From the NCBI RefSeq assembly GCF_013409575.1, contig NZ_JACCCY010000003.1, positions 328,501 through 392,500 on the forward strand: a stretch of 64,000 nt of DNA. The letters are read 5' to 3'. The notes under the pieces were generated by a model that searched no databases, had not been told where the DNA came from, and worked only from the letters and a program-made list of their open reading frames with translations. The stretch comes from Macellibacteroides fermentans. GTDB lineage: Bacteria; Bacteroidota; Bacteroidia; Bacteroidales; Tannerellaceae. Shown one piece after another: positions 25,387 through 35,765 of the stretch; positions within the stretch are counted from its first letter, which is position 1; every line of letters begins with the position of its first letter. The translations under genes and the position numbers were made by a program.

Positions 25387-26244
25387 ATGAAAATTGAGCT
25401 AATTGAAAGCGGATACTTCCTGGCAGACGGAGGAGCTATGTTCGGAGCCATCCCCAAAGCGGCCTGGAAAAGACGTTATCCATGCAACGACGAAAATCAA
25501 TGTCGTCTCACCATGCGGTGCGTATTGGTAAGAACCGGATGCGGCAGGGTGATATTGGTCGACACAGGCGCCGGCAACAAACAACTAAAGGCTTTGTCTT
25601 ATTATAAATTCTCGGAGTTGATTGATCTGGAAGAGGCTCTTTTAAAGAAAGGAGTGACGGCAGACATGGTGACGGACGTGGTACTTTCGCATCTGCATTT
25701 CGACCATTGCGGATATGCGACGGTAAAAGATCCATCCTCCCACTCGGCACGACCGGCCTTCCCCAATGCCACCTATTGGGTTGGCGAGACTCAATGGAAC
25801 AACTTTATCCACCCCACCCCTTTGGAAGCAGATGCCTACTTTCCTGAAAACCTGCTGCCTGTTGAGGAATCGGGGAAGCTTTCCCTTGTATCTGAAGACA
25901 CCTATCTGTGCCAGGAGGTATCGTTGCGTCTGTACAACGGCCATACACCCGGTCAGCTTGCCGTATACATGAATCATCCTTCGGGTACCGTAGTATTTGC
26001 AGGAGATGTGATCCCGCTGGCCGCTTCGGTATCCGCAGAGTGGATTTCGGCTTACGACACCTATCCTGTAATATCCTATCACGAAAAAGTACGTATGCTG
26101 GAAGAGGCTGTGCTGCAAAACCAGATTTTGATCTATTGCCACGATGCCTATACGGCCTGTAGCACCATAAAAAAGATAAATAACTTTTACAGGGTGGATA
26201 AAAAAATAGCATTGCAGGATGGTGAGCTCCCGCAATGCCAGTAA
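25387..26244 (+). CDS. MBL-fold metallohydrolase
   Basis: The 285-residue protein carries the metallo-beta-lactamase metal motif His102-x-His104-x-Asp106-His107 (SHLHFDHCG), a later VFAGDVIPL Asp ligand and a C-terminal His (YCHDAY). The arrangement and length fit the lactonase-like (AttM/quorum-quenching) branch of MBL hydrolases, but the substrate cannot be read from sequence. There is no signal peptide, so it is cytoplasmic. It is a single gene, convergent with the CBM9-like gene. Confidence 0.85.
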   Translation: MKIELIESGYFLADGGAMFGAIPKAAWKRRYPCNDENQCRLTMRCVLVRTGCGRVILVDTGAGNKQLKALSYYKFSELIDLEEALLKKGVTADMVTDVVLSHLHFDHCGYATVKDPSSHSARPAFPNATYWVGETQWNNFIHPTPLEADAYFPENLLPVEESGKLSLVSEDTYLCQEVSLRLYNGHTPGQLAVYMNHPSGTVVFAGDVIPLAASVSAEWISAYDTYPVISYHEKVRMLEEAVLQNQILIYCHDAYTACSTIKKINNFYRVDKKIALQDGELPQCQ

Positions 26245-26268
26245 TTAAATTCGTTTTACGTATCCGGA

Positions 26269-26910
26269 TTAAAAATAAAGCTCTCCGAAAAACCGCGGAC
26301 AATGGAAGTCGGGTTCCGGAAGGTCGATGGGATTCCAGCTTACAAAATGTGGATAAGCCGTATTATCGGCACATTTATAGAAGTTGGCCATGATCTTCTC
26401 AGGCAGGAAATTCGGATCCAGCCCCATCAGCGAAAATGGGATGGCAACAATCAGTTCCCACGACTGCACACCTTGAATTTCATCAAAGGCTGTGTGCTTG
26501 AGGGAGGATTGTCTTCTGATGCGCGCATACTCCTCTTCTGTGAGAGACGTTTTATCCTGACGGGAACGTCTTCGTGCCGCATCGCAGGTGCCAATACAGT
26601 TGAACTCGAAATTCATGTAAGTTGACTCACCCGGAACCTGCATAAAAAACTCAACACAGCTGTCCTGATGCACAGGTGAATTATCAGCCATATGGATAGC
26701 ACGCAGCGAATTACCCTTTACAAAGTAACGGATATACAAATCTTTATCTCCTCTTGCCACATCAAAAGCGACAATGGGCTTATAGGGATAAGCATCCCAA
26801 TTTATGACGTCAATACTTTCGCGATGGGCTTTTTCTTCCATCAGAAAACCGATGGATGTTAAATCGAGGACATCTAGTGTCTTCAAATAAGGAACCTTTA
26901 ATCGTTTCAT
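26269..26910 (-). CDS. Carbohydrate-binding family 9-like protein
   Basis: The 213-residue protein fits the CBM9-like family (DOMON-type beta-sandwich), with conserved segments SIDVINWDAYPYKPIVAFDVA, DSCVEFFM, NFEFNCIGTC and a closing W-x-P region (SWNPIDLPEPDFHCPRFFGEL). It has no signal peptide or catalytic domain, so a cytoplasmic location is expected, unlike classical CBM9 modules of secreted xylanases. Its role is unknown. It starts 6 bp after the LysE-type gene ends. Confidence 0.8.
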   Translation of the reverse strand: MKRLKVPYLKTLDVLDLTSIGFLMEEKAHRESIDVINWDAYPYKPIVAFDVARGDKDLYIRYFVKGNSLRAIHMADNSPVHQDSCVEFFMQVPGESTYMNFEFNCIGTCDAARRRSRQDKTSLTEEEYARIRRQSSLKHTAFDEIQGVQSWELIVAIPFSLMGLDPNFLPEKIMANFYKCADNTAYPHFVSWNPIDLPEPDFHCPRFFGELYF

Positions 26911-26916
26911 TTCACT

Positions 26917-27573
26917 TTAATAGATATGAAGCATTGGCAGATTAAGGAAAGAGGGCCATATTACAGAAACTGCTCCCAAAATAGAAAGCGCAACGATAAT
27001 AAAACCAACAATCCTGTTCATAACACCAATCCCCCGGATATTAAACCACTTTCTTAATTTCGATATTATATACGTAATAAAAAACCACCAGCTAATCGCT
27101 CCAATACCTATCCCGCCTATACCCATTGCTAAGGTCCAGAGAGAATGTTCGGGCAATACAAATCCGAACCGGGCGAAAAGACCTATATAAAGGAGTACTA
27201 TAAGCACATTGCTAAAGGTAAGGAAAAAGGCTGTAATAAAATCTTGCGTAAAGGAAAGTTTTTTCTCCTGCTGCTTGCGAAGACTTCGTACCGGATTGGT
27301 CTGGAAAATATAATATCCGAATACCCCCAGCACAATACTGCCCAGCAACTGAAGTGGCGCCTGGTTTGCTTCCACAAAGTTTACCACCACACCCATACCA
27401 AGACAGGTAAGTATCGCATAGACAATATCCGACAAAGTAGCACCCAAACCGGTTACCAACCCATGTAAACGACCTTTGTTTAAGGTCCTTTGCACGCATA
27501 GCATTCCAACAGGCCCCATGGGGGCAGAGACTAAAATTCCTATAATTATTCCTTTACTTACGATTCCAAGCAT
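26917..27573 (-). CDS. LysE-family amino-acid exporter-like protein
   Basis: The 218-residue protein has about six transmembrane helices and the LysE/RhtB signature near the N-terminus (GILVSAPMGPVGMLCVQRTL), so it is probably an inner-membrane exporter of amino acids or related solutes; the substrate is unknown. It is 6 bp upstream of the CBM9-like gene. A minus-strand TATATTTG -7 element lies at 27609-27616. Confidence 0.85.
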   Translation of the reverse strand: MLGIVSKGIIIGILVSAPMGPVGMLCVQRTLNKGRLHGLVTGLGATLSDIVYAILTCLGMGVVVNFVEANQAPLQLLGSIVLGVFGYYIFQTNPVRSLRKQQEKKLSFTQDFITAFFLTFSNVLIVLLYIGLFARFGFVLPEHSLWTLAMGIGGIGIGAISWWFFITYIISKLRKWFNIRGIGVMNRIVGFIIVALSILGAVSVIWPSFLNLPMLHIY

Positions 27574-27608
27574 GTTAAAAATGAGTACCTCCGATTGTTT
27601 TCTGAGTG

Positions 27609-27688
27609 CAAATATAGTTCCTTATCTCGGTTTAAAACACAAAATATGGCACATTAGCAGTTATTAAGAAAGCTTTTCACTATCTTTG
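27609..27688. promoter_or_regulatory. Divergent promoters of the LysE-type gene and purL
   Basis: The minus strand has TATATTTG (27609-27616) facing the exporter, and the plus strand has TATCTTTG (27681-27688) facing purL, 55 bp before its start. The purL leader contains the small palindrome AAGGGCCCTT. Confidence 0.5.
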
Positions 27689-27743
27689 CACCTTGTTCAA
27701 GGGCCCTTGGGCCGTCAATTGATTATCCTAATAAATCGACGAT

Positions 27744-30700
27744 ATGATTCTATTTTTCAAGTCTTCAACACAAACGGTATTGGCTGTAGAAACAGCTGCT
27801 CCTTTCTCAAACGAAGATGTCCAGAAACTTATCTGGTTATTCAGCCAGGCTACTCCTCTTCAGTCCGAAACCCTGGAAGGCTGGTATGTAGGTCCCCGAC
27901 GCGAAATGATTACTCCCTGGAGTACCAACGCGGTGGAAATCACTCAGAATATGGGAATTTCAGGAATCCTCCGTATTGAAGAATATTTCCCGGTTGCTTC
28001 GGGAAATGCAGAACACGATCCGATGTTGCAACGTATTTACAACGGACTGACACAAGATATCTTTAAGATTAGCAAGCAGCCCGATCCGATTGTGTATATC
28101 GAAGATATTGAAACATACAATAAACAAGAGGGATTGGCTCTTAGCGAGGATGAGGTGGTTTACCTTAACGAAGTTAGTCAGAAATTAAACCGTAAGCTTA
28201 CCGACAGCGAAGTATATGGCTTTGCGCAGGTAAACTCCGAACACTGCCGTCATAAAATATTCGGTGGTGTTTTTGTTATTGACGGAGAAGAAAAAGAAAG
28301 CTCTCTATTCAACCTCATTAAGAAGACATCTGCCGAAAACCCCAACAGGCTGGTTTCTGCATATAAAGATAACGTAGCATTTAATGAAGGTCCGGTTGTT
28401 GAGCAATTTGCTCCGGCAAGTGGCGACAAGCCCGATTATTTTACAATCAAAGATATTAAAACCGTAATCTCCCTGAAAGCGGAAACACACAACTTCCCTA
28501 CCACCGTAGAGCCTTTTAACGGTGCGGCGACTGGCACAGGAGGTGAAATCCGCGACCGTCTGGGTGGTGGTAAAGCAAGTTTGCCTATTGCCGGAACTGC
28601 GGTTTATATGACTTCGTATCCTCGTACCGAGGGTGCCCGCTCATGGGAAAACATTCTGAATCCGCGCGCCTGGTTATATCAGACTCCGGAGCAGATATTG
28701 ATTAAGGCTTCCAACGGAGCTTCCGATTTTGGAAATAAATTCGGACAACCGCTTATTTGCGGCTCGGTGCTTACGTTCGAACATGTCGAAAACAATAAAG
28801 AATATGGTTACGACAAGGTAATCATGCTTGCAGGGGGTGTTGGTTACGCAAATATGCGTGATGCCCTGAAAGGAAATCCCGCTCCGGGCGAGAAGGTGGT
28901 TCTGCTGGGTGGCGACAACTATCGTATCGGTATGGGTGGTGGTGCCGTATCGTCGGTTAATACCGGTCAGTTTACAAGCGGAATTGAGCTTAATGCAGTT
29001 CAACGTGCAAATCCCGAGATGCAGAAACGTGCAGCAAACGTAATCCGCACCATCTCAGAATCGGATAACAACCCCATCGTATCTATTCACGACCACGGTG
29101 CCGGCGGTCACTTGAATTGCTTGTCGGAATTGGTTGAAGCTACCGGAGGACATATCGATATGAGCAAATTGCCAATCGGTGATCCGACTCTTTCTGCTAA
29201 GGAAATTGTAGGAAACGAGAGTCAGGAGCGAATGGGAATTCTTGTTCCTGAAAAAGATATTGAAATGATGAAGCGTATCGCCGATCGTGAACGTGCCCCA
29301 ATGTACGTGGTTGGTGAAACGACTAATGATATGGAATTTGTATTCGAACAGGCCGATGGTGTTAAACCCATCGACATCAAGCTCGAATATATGTTTGGTA
29401 AAGCACCCAAAACGGTGATGACCGATAGTACGGTTGTAGAATCGTTCGAACCGGTGGTTTATAAAGAATCGGAGCTGCATCAATCGCTTGAAAACGTGTT
29501 GCAGCTTGAAGCTGTGGCATGTAAAGATTGGTTGACAAACAAGGTGGACCGTTCTGTAACAGGCAAGGTTGCCCGTCAGCAATGTCAGGGAGAGATTCAG
29601 TTGCCGTTGAGCGACCTGGGAGCTGTAGCATTGGACTATCGCGGCAAAGCAGGTATAGCTACATCAATCGGCCATGCACCGCAGGTTGCATTGGTTGACC
29701 CGGCTGCCGGATCTGTTATGGCTATTGCCGAATCGCTGACCAACATCGTGTTCGCTCCTCTTACCGACAAGCTTGAGGGTGTATCCCTAAGTGCCAACTG
29801 GATGTGGCCGTGCCGCAACGAAGGCGAAGATGCCCGTTTGTATGCTGCGGTTGAAGCGGCTTCGGATTTCGCCTGCAGTCTGGGAATCAATATTCCTACA
29901 GGTAAGGACTCATTGTCGATGACACAAAAATATGGTGATGAAAAGGTTTTATCACCCGGAACTGTAATCATCTCTGCCGGAGCTGAAGTAAGTGATGTTA
30001 AGAAGATCGTATCACCGGTGCTGGTACACGATAAAAATACATACATATATTATATAGACTTCTCCTTCGATTCTCTCAAACTTGGAGGCTCTGCTTTCGC
30101 TCAGACATTGAATAAACTGGGTAACGAGGTTCCAACAGTTAAGGATGCCGAATATTTCCGCGATGCATTCAACTCGGTTCAGGAGTTGATCGAAAAGGGA
30201 CTTGTACTTGCGGGTCACGATATTTCGGCCGGTGGTATGATTACCACATTGCTGGAAATGTGCTTTGCCAATGTTGAAGGCGGACTTGAAGTTAACCTGG
30301 ATACAATTGCCGAAGAAGATATTGTTAAGATTCTGTTTGCCGAAAATCCGGGTATCCTGATTCAGGTAAGAAATAAGAAAGAGGTAGAAAAGCTGTTGGA
30401 AGAAAACGGCGTAGGCTTTGCCCGTATTGCTAAACCAACAGACGAACGTCATATCCTGGTTTCGAAAGAGGGTGTTCAATATCATTTCGGAATCGACTAT
30501 ATGCGTGACGTATGGTATGAATCTTCTTACAAATTAGATGTTAAGCAGAGCGGATCGACCTGTGCAGGCAATCGTTTTGAAAACTATAAGATGCAGCCGA
30601 TCCAGTATAAGTTCCACAAGAACTTTACAGGCAAGCTTACTTCGTATGGTATTTCGGCCGATCGTCGGACACCATCGGGTGTTAAAGCGGCTATTATCCG

Positions 30701-31433
30701 TGAAAAGGGAACCAACGGCGAACGAGAGATGGCTTACGCCCTTTATCTCGCTGGCTTTGATGTGAAAGATGTTCATATGACCGACCTGGCTTCCGGCAGG
30801 GAAACACTGGAAGATTGCAACTTCATCGTTTTCTGCGGCGGATTCTCTAATTCGGACGTATTGGGCTCTGCCAAAGGATGGGCCGGAGGTTTCTTGTACA
30901 ACGAGAAAGCAAAAAAGGCACTGGATAATTTCTATGCACGTAAAGATACAATGAGTCTTGGTATTTGTAACGGATGTCAGTTGATGGCGGAACTTGAATT
31001 GCTCTATCCCGAACACGAAGTGAAACACAAGATGGTTCATAATGATTCTCACAAATTTGAATCGGGCTTTGTAGGATTGGAAATTCCTAAAAACAATTCG
31101 ATCATGCTGGGATCTTTATCCGGAACCAAGCTAGGTGTCTGGATTGCACACGGAGAAGGAAAGTTCTCGTTCCCATACGAAGAAAAGGAATACAACGTGA
31201 TTGCCAAATACAATTACGATGGCTATCCTGCCAACCCGAACGGATCACCTTATTCCGTTGCCGGTGTTTGCAGCAAAGATGGAAGACATCTTGCTATGAT
31301 GCCTCATCCGGAAAGGGCCATTTTCCCTTGGCAGTGCGGTTACTACCCGAACGATCGCAAGGAAAACGATCAGGTTACCCCATGGATCGAAGCATTTGTA
31401 AATGCACGTAAATGGATTGAAACTCACGCATAA
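27744..31433 (+). CDS. purL: Phosphoribosylformylglycinamidine synthase, single-chain type
   Basis: The 1229-residue enzyme combines the FGAM synthase halves and a C-terminal glutamine amidotransferase. Visible hallmarks are [19 protein letters not shown] (PurL ATP/substrate site), [17 protein letters not shown] and the amidotransferase nucleophile Cys in [11 protein letters not shown] with a later MMPHPER. Its length matches the large form found in E. coli and Bacteroidetes. It converts FGAR, glutamine and ATP to FGAM in purine synthesis. It stands alone, with its own promoter and terminator. Confidence 0.96.
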   Translation: MILFFKSSTQTVLAVETAAPFSNEDVQKLIWLFSQATPLQSETLEGWYVGPRREMITPWSTNAVEITQNMGISGILRIEEYFPVASGNAEHDPMLQRIYNGLTQDIFKISKQPDPIVYIEDIETYNKQEGLALSEDEVVYLNEVSQKLNRKLTDSEVYGFAQVNSEHCRHKIFGGVFVIDGEEKESSLFNLIKKTSAENPNRLVSAYKDNVAFNEGPVVEQFAPASGDKPDYFTIKDIKTVISLKAETHNFPTTVEPFNGAATGTGGEIRDRLGGGKASLPIAGTAVYMTSYPRTEGARSWENILNPRAWLYQTPEQILIKASNGASDFGNKFGQPLICGSVLTFEHVENNKEYGYDKVIMLAGGVGYANMRDALKGNPAPGEKVVLLGGDNYRIGMGGGAVSSVNTGQFTSGIELNAVQRANPEMQKRAANVIRTISESDNNPIVSIHDHGAGGHLNCLSELVEATGGHIDMSKLPIGDPTLSAKEIVGNESQERMGILVPEKDIEMMKRIADRERAPMYVVGETTNDMEFVFEQADGVKPIDIKLEYMFGKAPKTVMTDSTVVESFEPVVYKESELHQSLENVLQLEAVACKDWLTNKVDRSVTGKVARQQCQGEIQLPLSDLGAVALDYRGKAGIATSIGHAPQVALVDPAAGSVMAIAESLTNIVFAPLTDKLEGVSLSANWMWPCRNEGEDARLYAAVEAASDFACSLGINIPTGKDSLSMTQKYGDEKVLSPGTVIISAGAEVSDVKKIVSPVLVHDKNTYIYYIDFSFDSLKLGGSAFAQTLNKLGNEVPTVKDAEYFRDAFNSVQELIEKGLVLAGHDISAGGMITTLLEMCFANVEGGLEVNLDTIAEEDIVKILFAENPGILIQVRNKKEVEKLLEENGVGFARIAKPTDERHILVSKEGVQYHFGIDYMRDVWYESSYKLDVKQSGSTCAGNRFENYKMQPIQYKFHKNFTGKLTSYGISADRRTPSGVKAAIIREKGTNGEREMAYALYLAGFDVKDVHMTDLASGRETLEDCNFIVFCGGFSNSDVLGSAKGWAGGFLYNEKAKKALDNFYARKDTMSLGICNGCQLMAELELLYPEHEVKHKMVHNDSHKFESGFVGLEIPKNNSIMLGSLSGTKLGVWIAHGEGKFSFPYEEKEYNVIAKYNYDGYPANPNGSPYSVAGVCSKDGRHLAMMPHPERAIFPWQCGYYPNDRKENDQVTPWIEAFVNARKWIETHA

Positions 31434-31451
31434 AATAAAGCAATCTATAGA

Positions 31452-31487
31452 AGAGCGGCTCCCCTTAAAAGGCAGTCGCTCTTTTTT
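31452..31487 (+). terminator. Terminator of purL
   Basis: AGAGCG-type arms (31452 onward and ending at 31482) with an imperfect inner stem are followed by a T-run, about 20 bp after the stop codon. Confidence 0.75.
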
Positions 31488-31588
31488 CATAATTCGACCG
31501 AAAAGAGCTCTGGAATGCTTAATCAATCGGAACAATCGTATTTTATTACTTGTTTTACAATTATATGAATTAGATTTGCGCATTGGTG

Positions 31589-31628
31589 TGTAATATTTTT
31601 GTAACACATATTATTTACTCTTGTAACA
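31589..31628 (+). promoter_or_regulatory. Pho-box-like 11-bp-phased TGTAA repeats
   Basis: TGTAA occurs at 31589, 31600 and 31622, offsets of 11 and 22 bp, two of them as the longer TTGTAACAC (31599-31607 and 31621-31629). Direct repeats at 11-bp spacing are the known layout of PhoB/PhoP-type binding sites. They lie about 31 bp before a -7-like TTACTTTG (31660-31667) and about 90 bp before the porin gene. Confidence 0.5.
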
Positions 31629-31719
31629 CCATCGCAATAAGTGTGAAACGAATATGCTGTTACTTTGCTCTCGGAAAAGTGATTAGAATTATTTATTCAC
31701 AGTAACCAACAAAGTTAGG

Positions 31720-33009
31720 ATGAAATCAGGAAAAATTTTTGTATCAATGCTATTGGCGTTGTGTCCTCTGTTGGGTTTTGCCCAAGAACCGGAAAACGAC
31801 CAGGAACAAAGAATTACGGCTCTGGAAGAACAGAGCGAAACATTGGATAAGCTCGTTAAGGGATTAAGTAAATTCAAAGCTTCGGCTTACATACAGGGAC
31901 AGTATCAATATGGTGAAGAAGATGCTTCTCTTAAAGTTGGCGACAAGAATGAAAATGCTGATGCAGGCTTTAACCGCATAGGAATAAGACGTGGTCGTAT
32001 CAAGTTCGAATACAACGATGGGATAGGTACCGGGGCTGTTCAGATTGAGGTGAACGACAAAGGAGTAAGTTACCGGGATTTATATATCGGAGTGAAAGAT
32101 CCCTGGACCAAAAGGAGCAGCCTGACTGTCGGAGTTTTTAACCGTCCGTTTGGATACGAAATTCCTTATTCAACGAGTAACCTTGAAAGTCCTGAACGTG
32201 CAACAATCATACAGGATTTCTTTCCCGACGAGAGAGACTTGGGAGCGATGCTTACTTTGCAACCGGTTAAAGAAAGCAAGTTTTATTTTCTAAAGCTGGA
32301 GGCCGGTCTTTTTGCAGGAAATAGCATCAATAAAGAAACCGATAGCCGCAAAGACTTTATCGGACGTCTGGGTGCCGAAAAAACAATTGGAGATTATGCC
32401 CAATGGGGTCTTGGAGTTTCTTACTACAACGGAAGTGTTTACAATCCGACAACTACAGCCTATGAAATGGTTGGAAAAGAGTTTAGGGTAGTAGATAAAG
32501 GAACAACAGGCACTTATATGAAACGTGAATATGTAGGCATGGATGGCCAGTTCAGCATCCTGACGGCCATGGGTAAAACAACCTTGCGTGCAGAAGGATT
32601 ACTTGGGATACAACCAGGAATTGCAGGAAGCAGTAAGAGTCCGAATTACAGTGCGCGTCCCACAAATTCGCCGGAAAATGCATTATACAAACGTCCGTTT
32701 ATCGGTTACTTCTTCTACCTGATACAAGATATCGGATCGTCGCCATTCTCGGCTGTGCTGAAATACGACACCTACGATCCAAATACCGATTTACAAAAGG
32801 ACGAAGTCGGACTTGCAGGATCAAATACAAGTAAAACCGATCTGGCGCAAAGCACCATTGGAATAGGAGCCTTATACCGTTTCAGCAAGAATGTGAGACT
32901 GCAGGCATATTATGAAATCAATTCAAATGAGAAAAGTGCCAACGTAAGCGGATACGAAAGTGACAGAAAAGACAACGTGCTTACAGTACGTTTACAATAT
33001 AAATTTTAA
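31720..33009 (+). CDS. OprO/OprP-type phosphate-selective porin
   Basis: The 429-residue outer-membrane protein has a signal peptide (MKSGKIFVSMLLALCPLLGFA), then a short helical, coiled-coil-like stretch (EQRITALEEQSETLDKLVKGL) typical of trimeric OprO/P proteins. A 16-stranded-type barrel follows (YIQGQYQYG, NRIGIRRGRIKFEYN) ending in Phe (RLQYKF), the usual beta-signal. The family takes up phosphate or polyphosphate. It is followed after 32 bp by pstS and preceded by Pho-box-like repeats, supporting a phosphate role. Confidence 0.88.
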   Translation: MKSGKIFVSMLLALCPLLGFAQEPENDQEQRITALEEQSETLDKLVKGLSKFKASAYIQGQYQYGEEDASLKVGDKNENADAGFNRIGIRRGRIKFEYNDGIGTGAVQIEVNDKGVSYRDLYIGVKDPWTKRSSLTVGVFNRPFGYEIPYSTSNLESPERATIIQDFFPDERDLGAMLTLQPVKESKFYFLKLEAGLFAGNSINKETDSRKDFIGRLGAEKTIGDYAQWGLGVSYYNGSVYNPTTTAYEMVGKEFRVVDKGTTGTYMKREYVGMDGQFSILTAMGKTTLRAEGLLGIQPGIAGSSKSPNYSARPTNSPENALYKRPFIGYFFYLIQDIGSSPFSAVLKYDTYDPNTDLQKDEVGLAGSNTSKTDLAQSTIGIGALYRFSKNVRLQAYYEINSNEKSANVSGYESDRKDNVLTVRLQYKF

Positions 33010-33041
33010 TAGATTACATTCATTAACTAAGCAATTCGAAA

Positions 33042-33857
33042 ATGAAAAAGACAATTTTACTGGCAGCTATGGCCTGCCTACTTACCTCGAATGTATTTGC
33101 GCAGAAAATAAAAGGAAGTGATACTGTGCTGCCGCTTACTCAAACGGAAGCCGAAAACTACATGAATAAAAACAAAAGTGCCAGAATAACAGTAACCGGA
33201 GGTGGTTCCGGAGTAGGTATTTCTGCCCTGATGGAAGGAACAACCGACATTGCCATGTCCTCCCGTAAAATGAAATTCGACGAAAAGGTTAAATTACAAC
33301 AAGCAGGAAAAACTACGAAAGAGGTAATTATAGCCTATGATGCTTTATCAGTTGTTGTTCACCCTTCAAATAAGGTTACAAACCTGACTCGCGAACAGGT
33401 AGAAGCAATCTTTACAGGTAAGATAACCAACTGGAAGGAAGTTGGGGGAGCCGATCTTAAGATTGTAGCTTATTCACGCGAAACCTCATCAGGAACATAC
33501 GAATTCTTCAAAGAGAGTGTCCTGAAAAATAAGAACTATAAGAATGGTATCTTAAGCATGCCTGCCACCGGAGCTATTATTCAGTCCGTTGGTCAGACTA
33601 AAGGAGCCATCGGCTACGTAGGACTCGCCTACCTTAATAAGGAGGTAAAGCCAATTCACATTTCCTATGATAAAGGTAAAAAGTATATAGAACCCTCTTT
33701 TGCCAATGCAAAAAACAAATCGTATCCGGTTGTACGTCCTCTATTCTATTACTACGATGTTAAGAATGAGAAAAAAGTAAAACCGTTTATCGATCACATT
33801 CTTTCTGCTGAAGGTCAGAAAACAGTAAAAGATGTCGGATATATCCCCGTAAACTAA
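33042..33857 (+). CDS. pstS: PstS-type phosphate-binding protein
   Basis: The 271-residue periplasmic protein has a signal peptide (MKKTILLAAMACLLTSNVFA) and the PBP-like fold of PstS: GSDTVLPL near the mature N-terminus, GGGSGVGISAL, DIAMSSRKM and the later SRETSSGTYEFFKE phosphate-contact segments. It would deliver phosphate to a PstCAB transporter. No pstC, pstA or pstB follows; a terminator sits 23 bp after the stop. The ABC components must be elsewhere in the genome or absent. Confidence 0.93.
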   Translation: MKKTILLAAMACLLTSNVFAQKIKGSDTVLPLTQTEAENYMNKNKSARITVTGGGSGVGISALMEGTTDIAMSSRKMKFDEKVKLQQAGKTTKEVIIAYDALSVVVHPSNKVTNLTREQVEAIFTGKITNWKEVGGADLKIVAYSRETSSGTYEFFKESVLKNKNYKNGILSMPATGAIIQSVGQTKGAIGYVGLAYLNKEVKPIHISYDKGKKYIEPSFANAKNKSYPVVRPLFYYYDVKNEKKVKPFIDHILSAEGQKTVKDVGYIPVN

Positions 33858-33880
33858 TTGTTTAGCAGTAAATATATTGA

Positions 33881-33914
33881 AAAGAGTTGCCCAATAACAG
33901 GCAACTCTTTTTTT
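33881..33914 (+). terminator. Terminator of the porin-pstS unit
   Basis: AAAGAGTTGCC (33881-33891) pairs perfectly with GGCAACTCTTT (33900-33910) and is followed by T residues. Confidence 0.9.
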
Positions 33915-33915
33915 G

Positions 33916-33989
33916 TTGCACAATTTCGCACCTCCTGTGCAATATTTATTTCATTAATATACTTGAATCCATATAATGTATTAACTTTG
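33916..33989 (+). promoter_or_regulatory. Promoter and possible operator of the nitronate monooxygenase-like gene
   Basis: TAACTTTG (33982-33989) matches the -7 consensus, with TTG at 33963-33965. Upstream is a perfect 7-bp inverted repeat TTGCACA (33916-33922)/TGTGCAA (33936-33942) that could bind a dimeric regulator. Confidence 0.45.
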
Positions 33990-34014
33990 TGGCCTGTATT
34001 TAGAAACAATTCAG

Positions 34015-35097
34015 ATGAAAACATTGACAATCGGAGACCTAAAGGTTCATGTACCCATTATCCAAGGTGGGATGGGCGTAGGTATCTCCTTATCAGGCCT
34101 TGCCTCGGCAGTCGCAAACGAAGGAGGCATCGGCGTTATCTCCAGCGCCGGATTAGGACTTTTATATAATAAACTCTCCAGCAATTTTGGTGAAGCAAGT
34201 ATTCTCGGACTTAAAGAAGAGCTGAAAAAAGCTCGTGAGAAAGCTAAAGGTATTATCGGTGTAAACGTGATGGTTGCCATGACGAATTTTGCCGATATGG
34301 TAAAGACAGCCATAGCTGAAAAGGCTGACATTATCTTCAGTGGAGCAGGTCTTCCGCTCGACTTGCCAAGCTTTCTGCAGAAAGACAGCACGACCAAGCT
34401 TGTTCCCATCGTATCTTCAGCCCGTGCCGTTCGCATTATTTGCGAAAAATGGATGAGCCAGTACAATTATCTGCCTGATGCAGTGGTTGTGGAAGGTCCA
34501 AAAGCCGGTGGTCACCTTGGTTATAAGGAAAACCAATTGGAAGATGAACATTTTTCTTTAGAAGAAATTTTACCTCAGGTAGTCCAGGAGGTTGCTCTTT
34601 TTGAAGAAAAGTACAACAAAAAAATTCCCGTGATAGCAGCAGGAGGAATCTACACAGGAGAAGATATTTATCGCATGATGGAACTTGGAGCATCAGGCGT
34701 ACAGTTAGGAACCCGTTTTGTAACCACCGAGGAGTGCGATGCATCTACTGCCTTTAAAGAGCAGTATATCAAAGCGCGACAGGAGGATATCGAAATAATA
34801 AAAAGCCCTGTGGGAATGCCCGGAAGAGCGATTGGCAGTTCGTTCATTCAACAGGTTAAAGAGGGAATCAAACAGCCCAAATCATGTCCTTTCCACTGCA
34901 TTAAAACATGTGATATATCCAAAAGTCCTTATTGCATCATGCTTGCGCTTTACAATGCATTTAAAGGAAACTTCAACAATGGATACGCATTTGCCGGCTC
35001 TAATGCCTACCGTGCAAGCCGCATAATGAGTGTGAAAGAAACTATGTCCGACCTGATGAGGGAATGGAAAGAGAAAGAATTCTTCTCTAAAAAGTAG
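34015..35097 (+). CDS. Nitronate monooxygenase/FabK-like flavin oxidoreductase
   Basis: The 360-residue protein has the FMN-binding TIM barrel of the NMO/FabK/2-nitropropane dioxygenase family: IIQGGMGVGISLSGLASAVA at the start, GVNVMVAMTNF, VVVEGPKAGGHLG and a phosphate-binding AAGGIYTGEDI segment. A C-terminal cluster of cysteines (SCPFHCIKTCDISKSPYC) is present and found in a Bacteroidetes/Clostridia subgroup. Members oxidise nitronates or reduce enoyl-ACP; which applies here is not clear. A promoter precedes it and a shared terminator follows. Confidence 0.85.
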   Translation: MKTLTIGDLKVHVPIIQGGMGVGISLSGLASAVANEGGIGVISSAGLGLLYNKLSSNFGEASILGLKEELKKAREKAKGIIGVNVMVAMTNFADMVKTAIAEKADIIFSGAGLPLDLPSFLQKDSTTKLVPIVSSARAVRIICEKWMSQYNYLPDAVVVEGPKAGGHLGYKENQLEDEHFSLEEILPQVVQEVALFEEKYNKKIPVIAAGGIYTGEDIYRMMELGASGVQLGTRFVTTEECDASTAFKEQYIKARQEDIEIIKSPVGMPGRAIGSSFIQQVKEGIKQPKSCPFHCIKTCDISKSPYCIMLALYNAFKGNFNNGYAFAGSNAYRASRIMSVKETMSDLMREWKEKEFFSKK

Positions 35098-35115
35098 AAA
35101 ATCTGAAAATTAAAG

Positions 35116-35158
35116 AAATAACCGGTCGAGCTTCATATTGAGAACTTGATCGGTTATT
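35116..35158. terminator. Bidirectional terminator between NMO-like and LuxR genes
   Basis: AAATAACCGGTCGAG and the matching CTTGATCGGTTATTT (with G-U pairs) form a long stem ending in a T-run on the plus strand and an A-run for the minus strand. It overlaps the last codons of the convergent LuxR gene. Confidence 0.75.
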
Positions 35159-35762
35159 TTTTTATATCTCCCAGTTCGACCAATTTATTTACGATTGCGT
35201 AAACAGTAAGACCGCTCGCACTGTGAATCTGGAGTTTCCTTGCGATATTGCGCCTATGGGTAATTACCGTATGAGCCGACAAATAAAGCTGCTCTGCTAT
35301 TTCACGGTTGGTAAGTCCTTTCACCACACACACTACAATTTCTTTTTCACGGCTGCTCAAGGTTTGCAGCTCGTCATCATCTTCCGTTTTATCTTCTTCC
35401 TCGTGGATTGAAATTTTCTCGAGCTTGTTTTTAATATCCTCTGCAGAATCATATATAGTAATGAACTCATCGTATTGATTCAGTAACGAACGCTCTGCCA
35501 CTGCATAGAGTAATGCTACGCATTTCAGTTTGGGACAGGCACATTCTTCCCGCAACAAAGAGAGGGAAGCATACCCTAACAATGCTGGATTTATAATTAA
35601 AATATCTGGCTTACGCTTCTTTAGGAATTCATACAAAGTATCGATAGCCGAAACCTCATCTATATGAAAACGAACCCCCTGAATCCGTTTCAACGTCGCC
35701 TCAATACCGCTTCTGATAATTACGGAAGGATCGGCAACTACGATATTCAAATTAATGGTCAT
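35154..35762 (-). CDS. LuxR/NarL-type response regulator with degenerate receiver
   Basis: The 202-residue protein has an N-terminal receiver-like domain (about 1-125) and a C-terminal LuxR helix-turn-helix (about 134-195; LSSREKEIVVCVVKGL, EQLYLSAHTVITHRRNIARKL). In the receiver, the acidic Asp11 is kept but the usual phospho-acceptor aspartate is replaced by Asn58 (PDILIINPALLG), so classical phosphorylation is unlikely. It starts 3 bp after the hemerythrin-domain gene ends, so the two are cotranscribed. A redox- or oxygen-linked regulator is inferred from that pairing. Confidence 0.85.
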   Translation of the reverse strand: MTINLNIVVADPSVIIRSGIEATLKRIQGVRFHIDEVSAIDTLYEFLKKRKPDILIINPALLGYASLSLLREECACPKLKCVALLYAVAERSLLNQYDEFITIYDSAEDIKNKLEKISIHEEEDKTEDDDELQTLSSREKEIVVCVVKGLTNREIAEQLYLSAHTVITHRRNIARKLQIHSASGLTVYAIVNKLVELGDIKK

Positions 35763-35765
35763 AAC

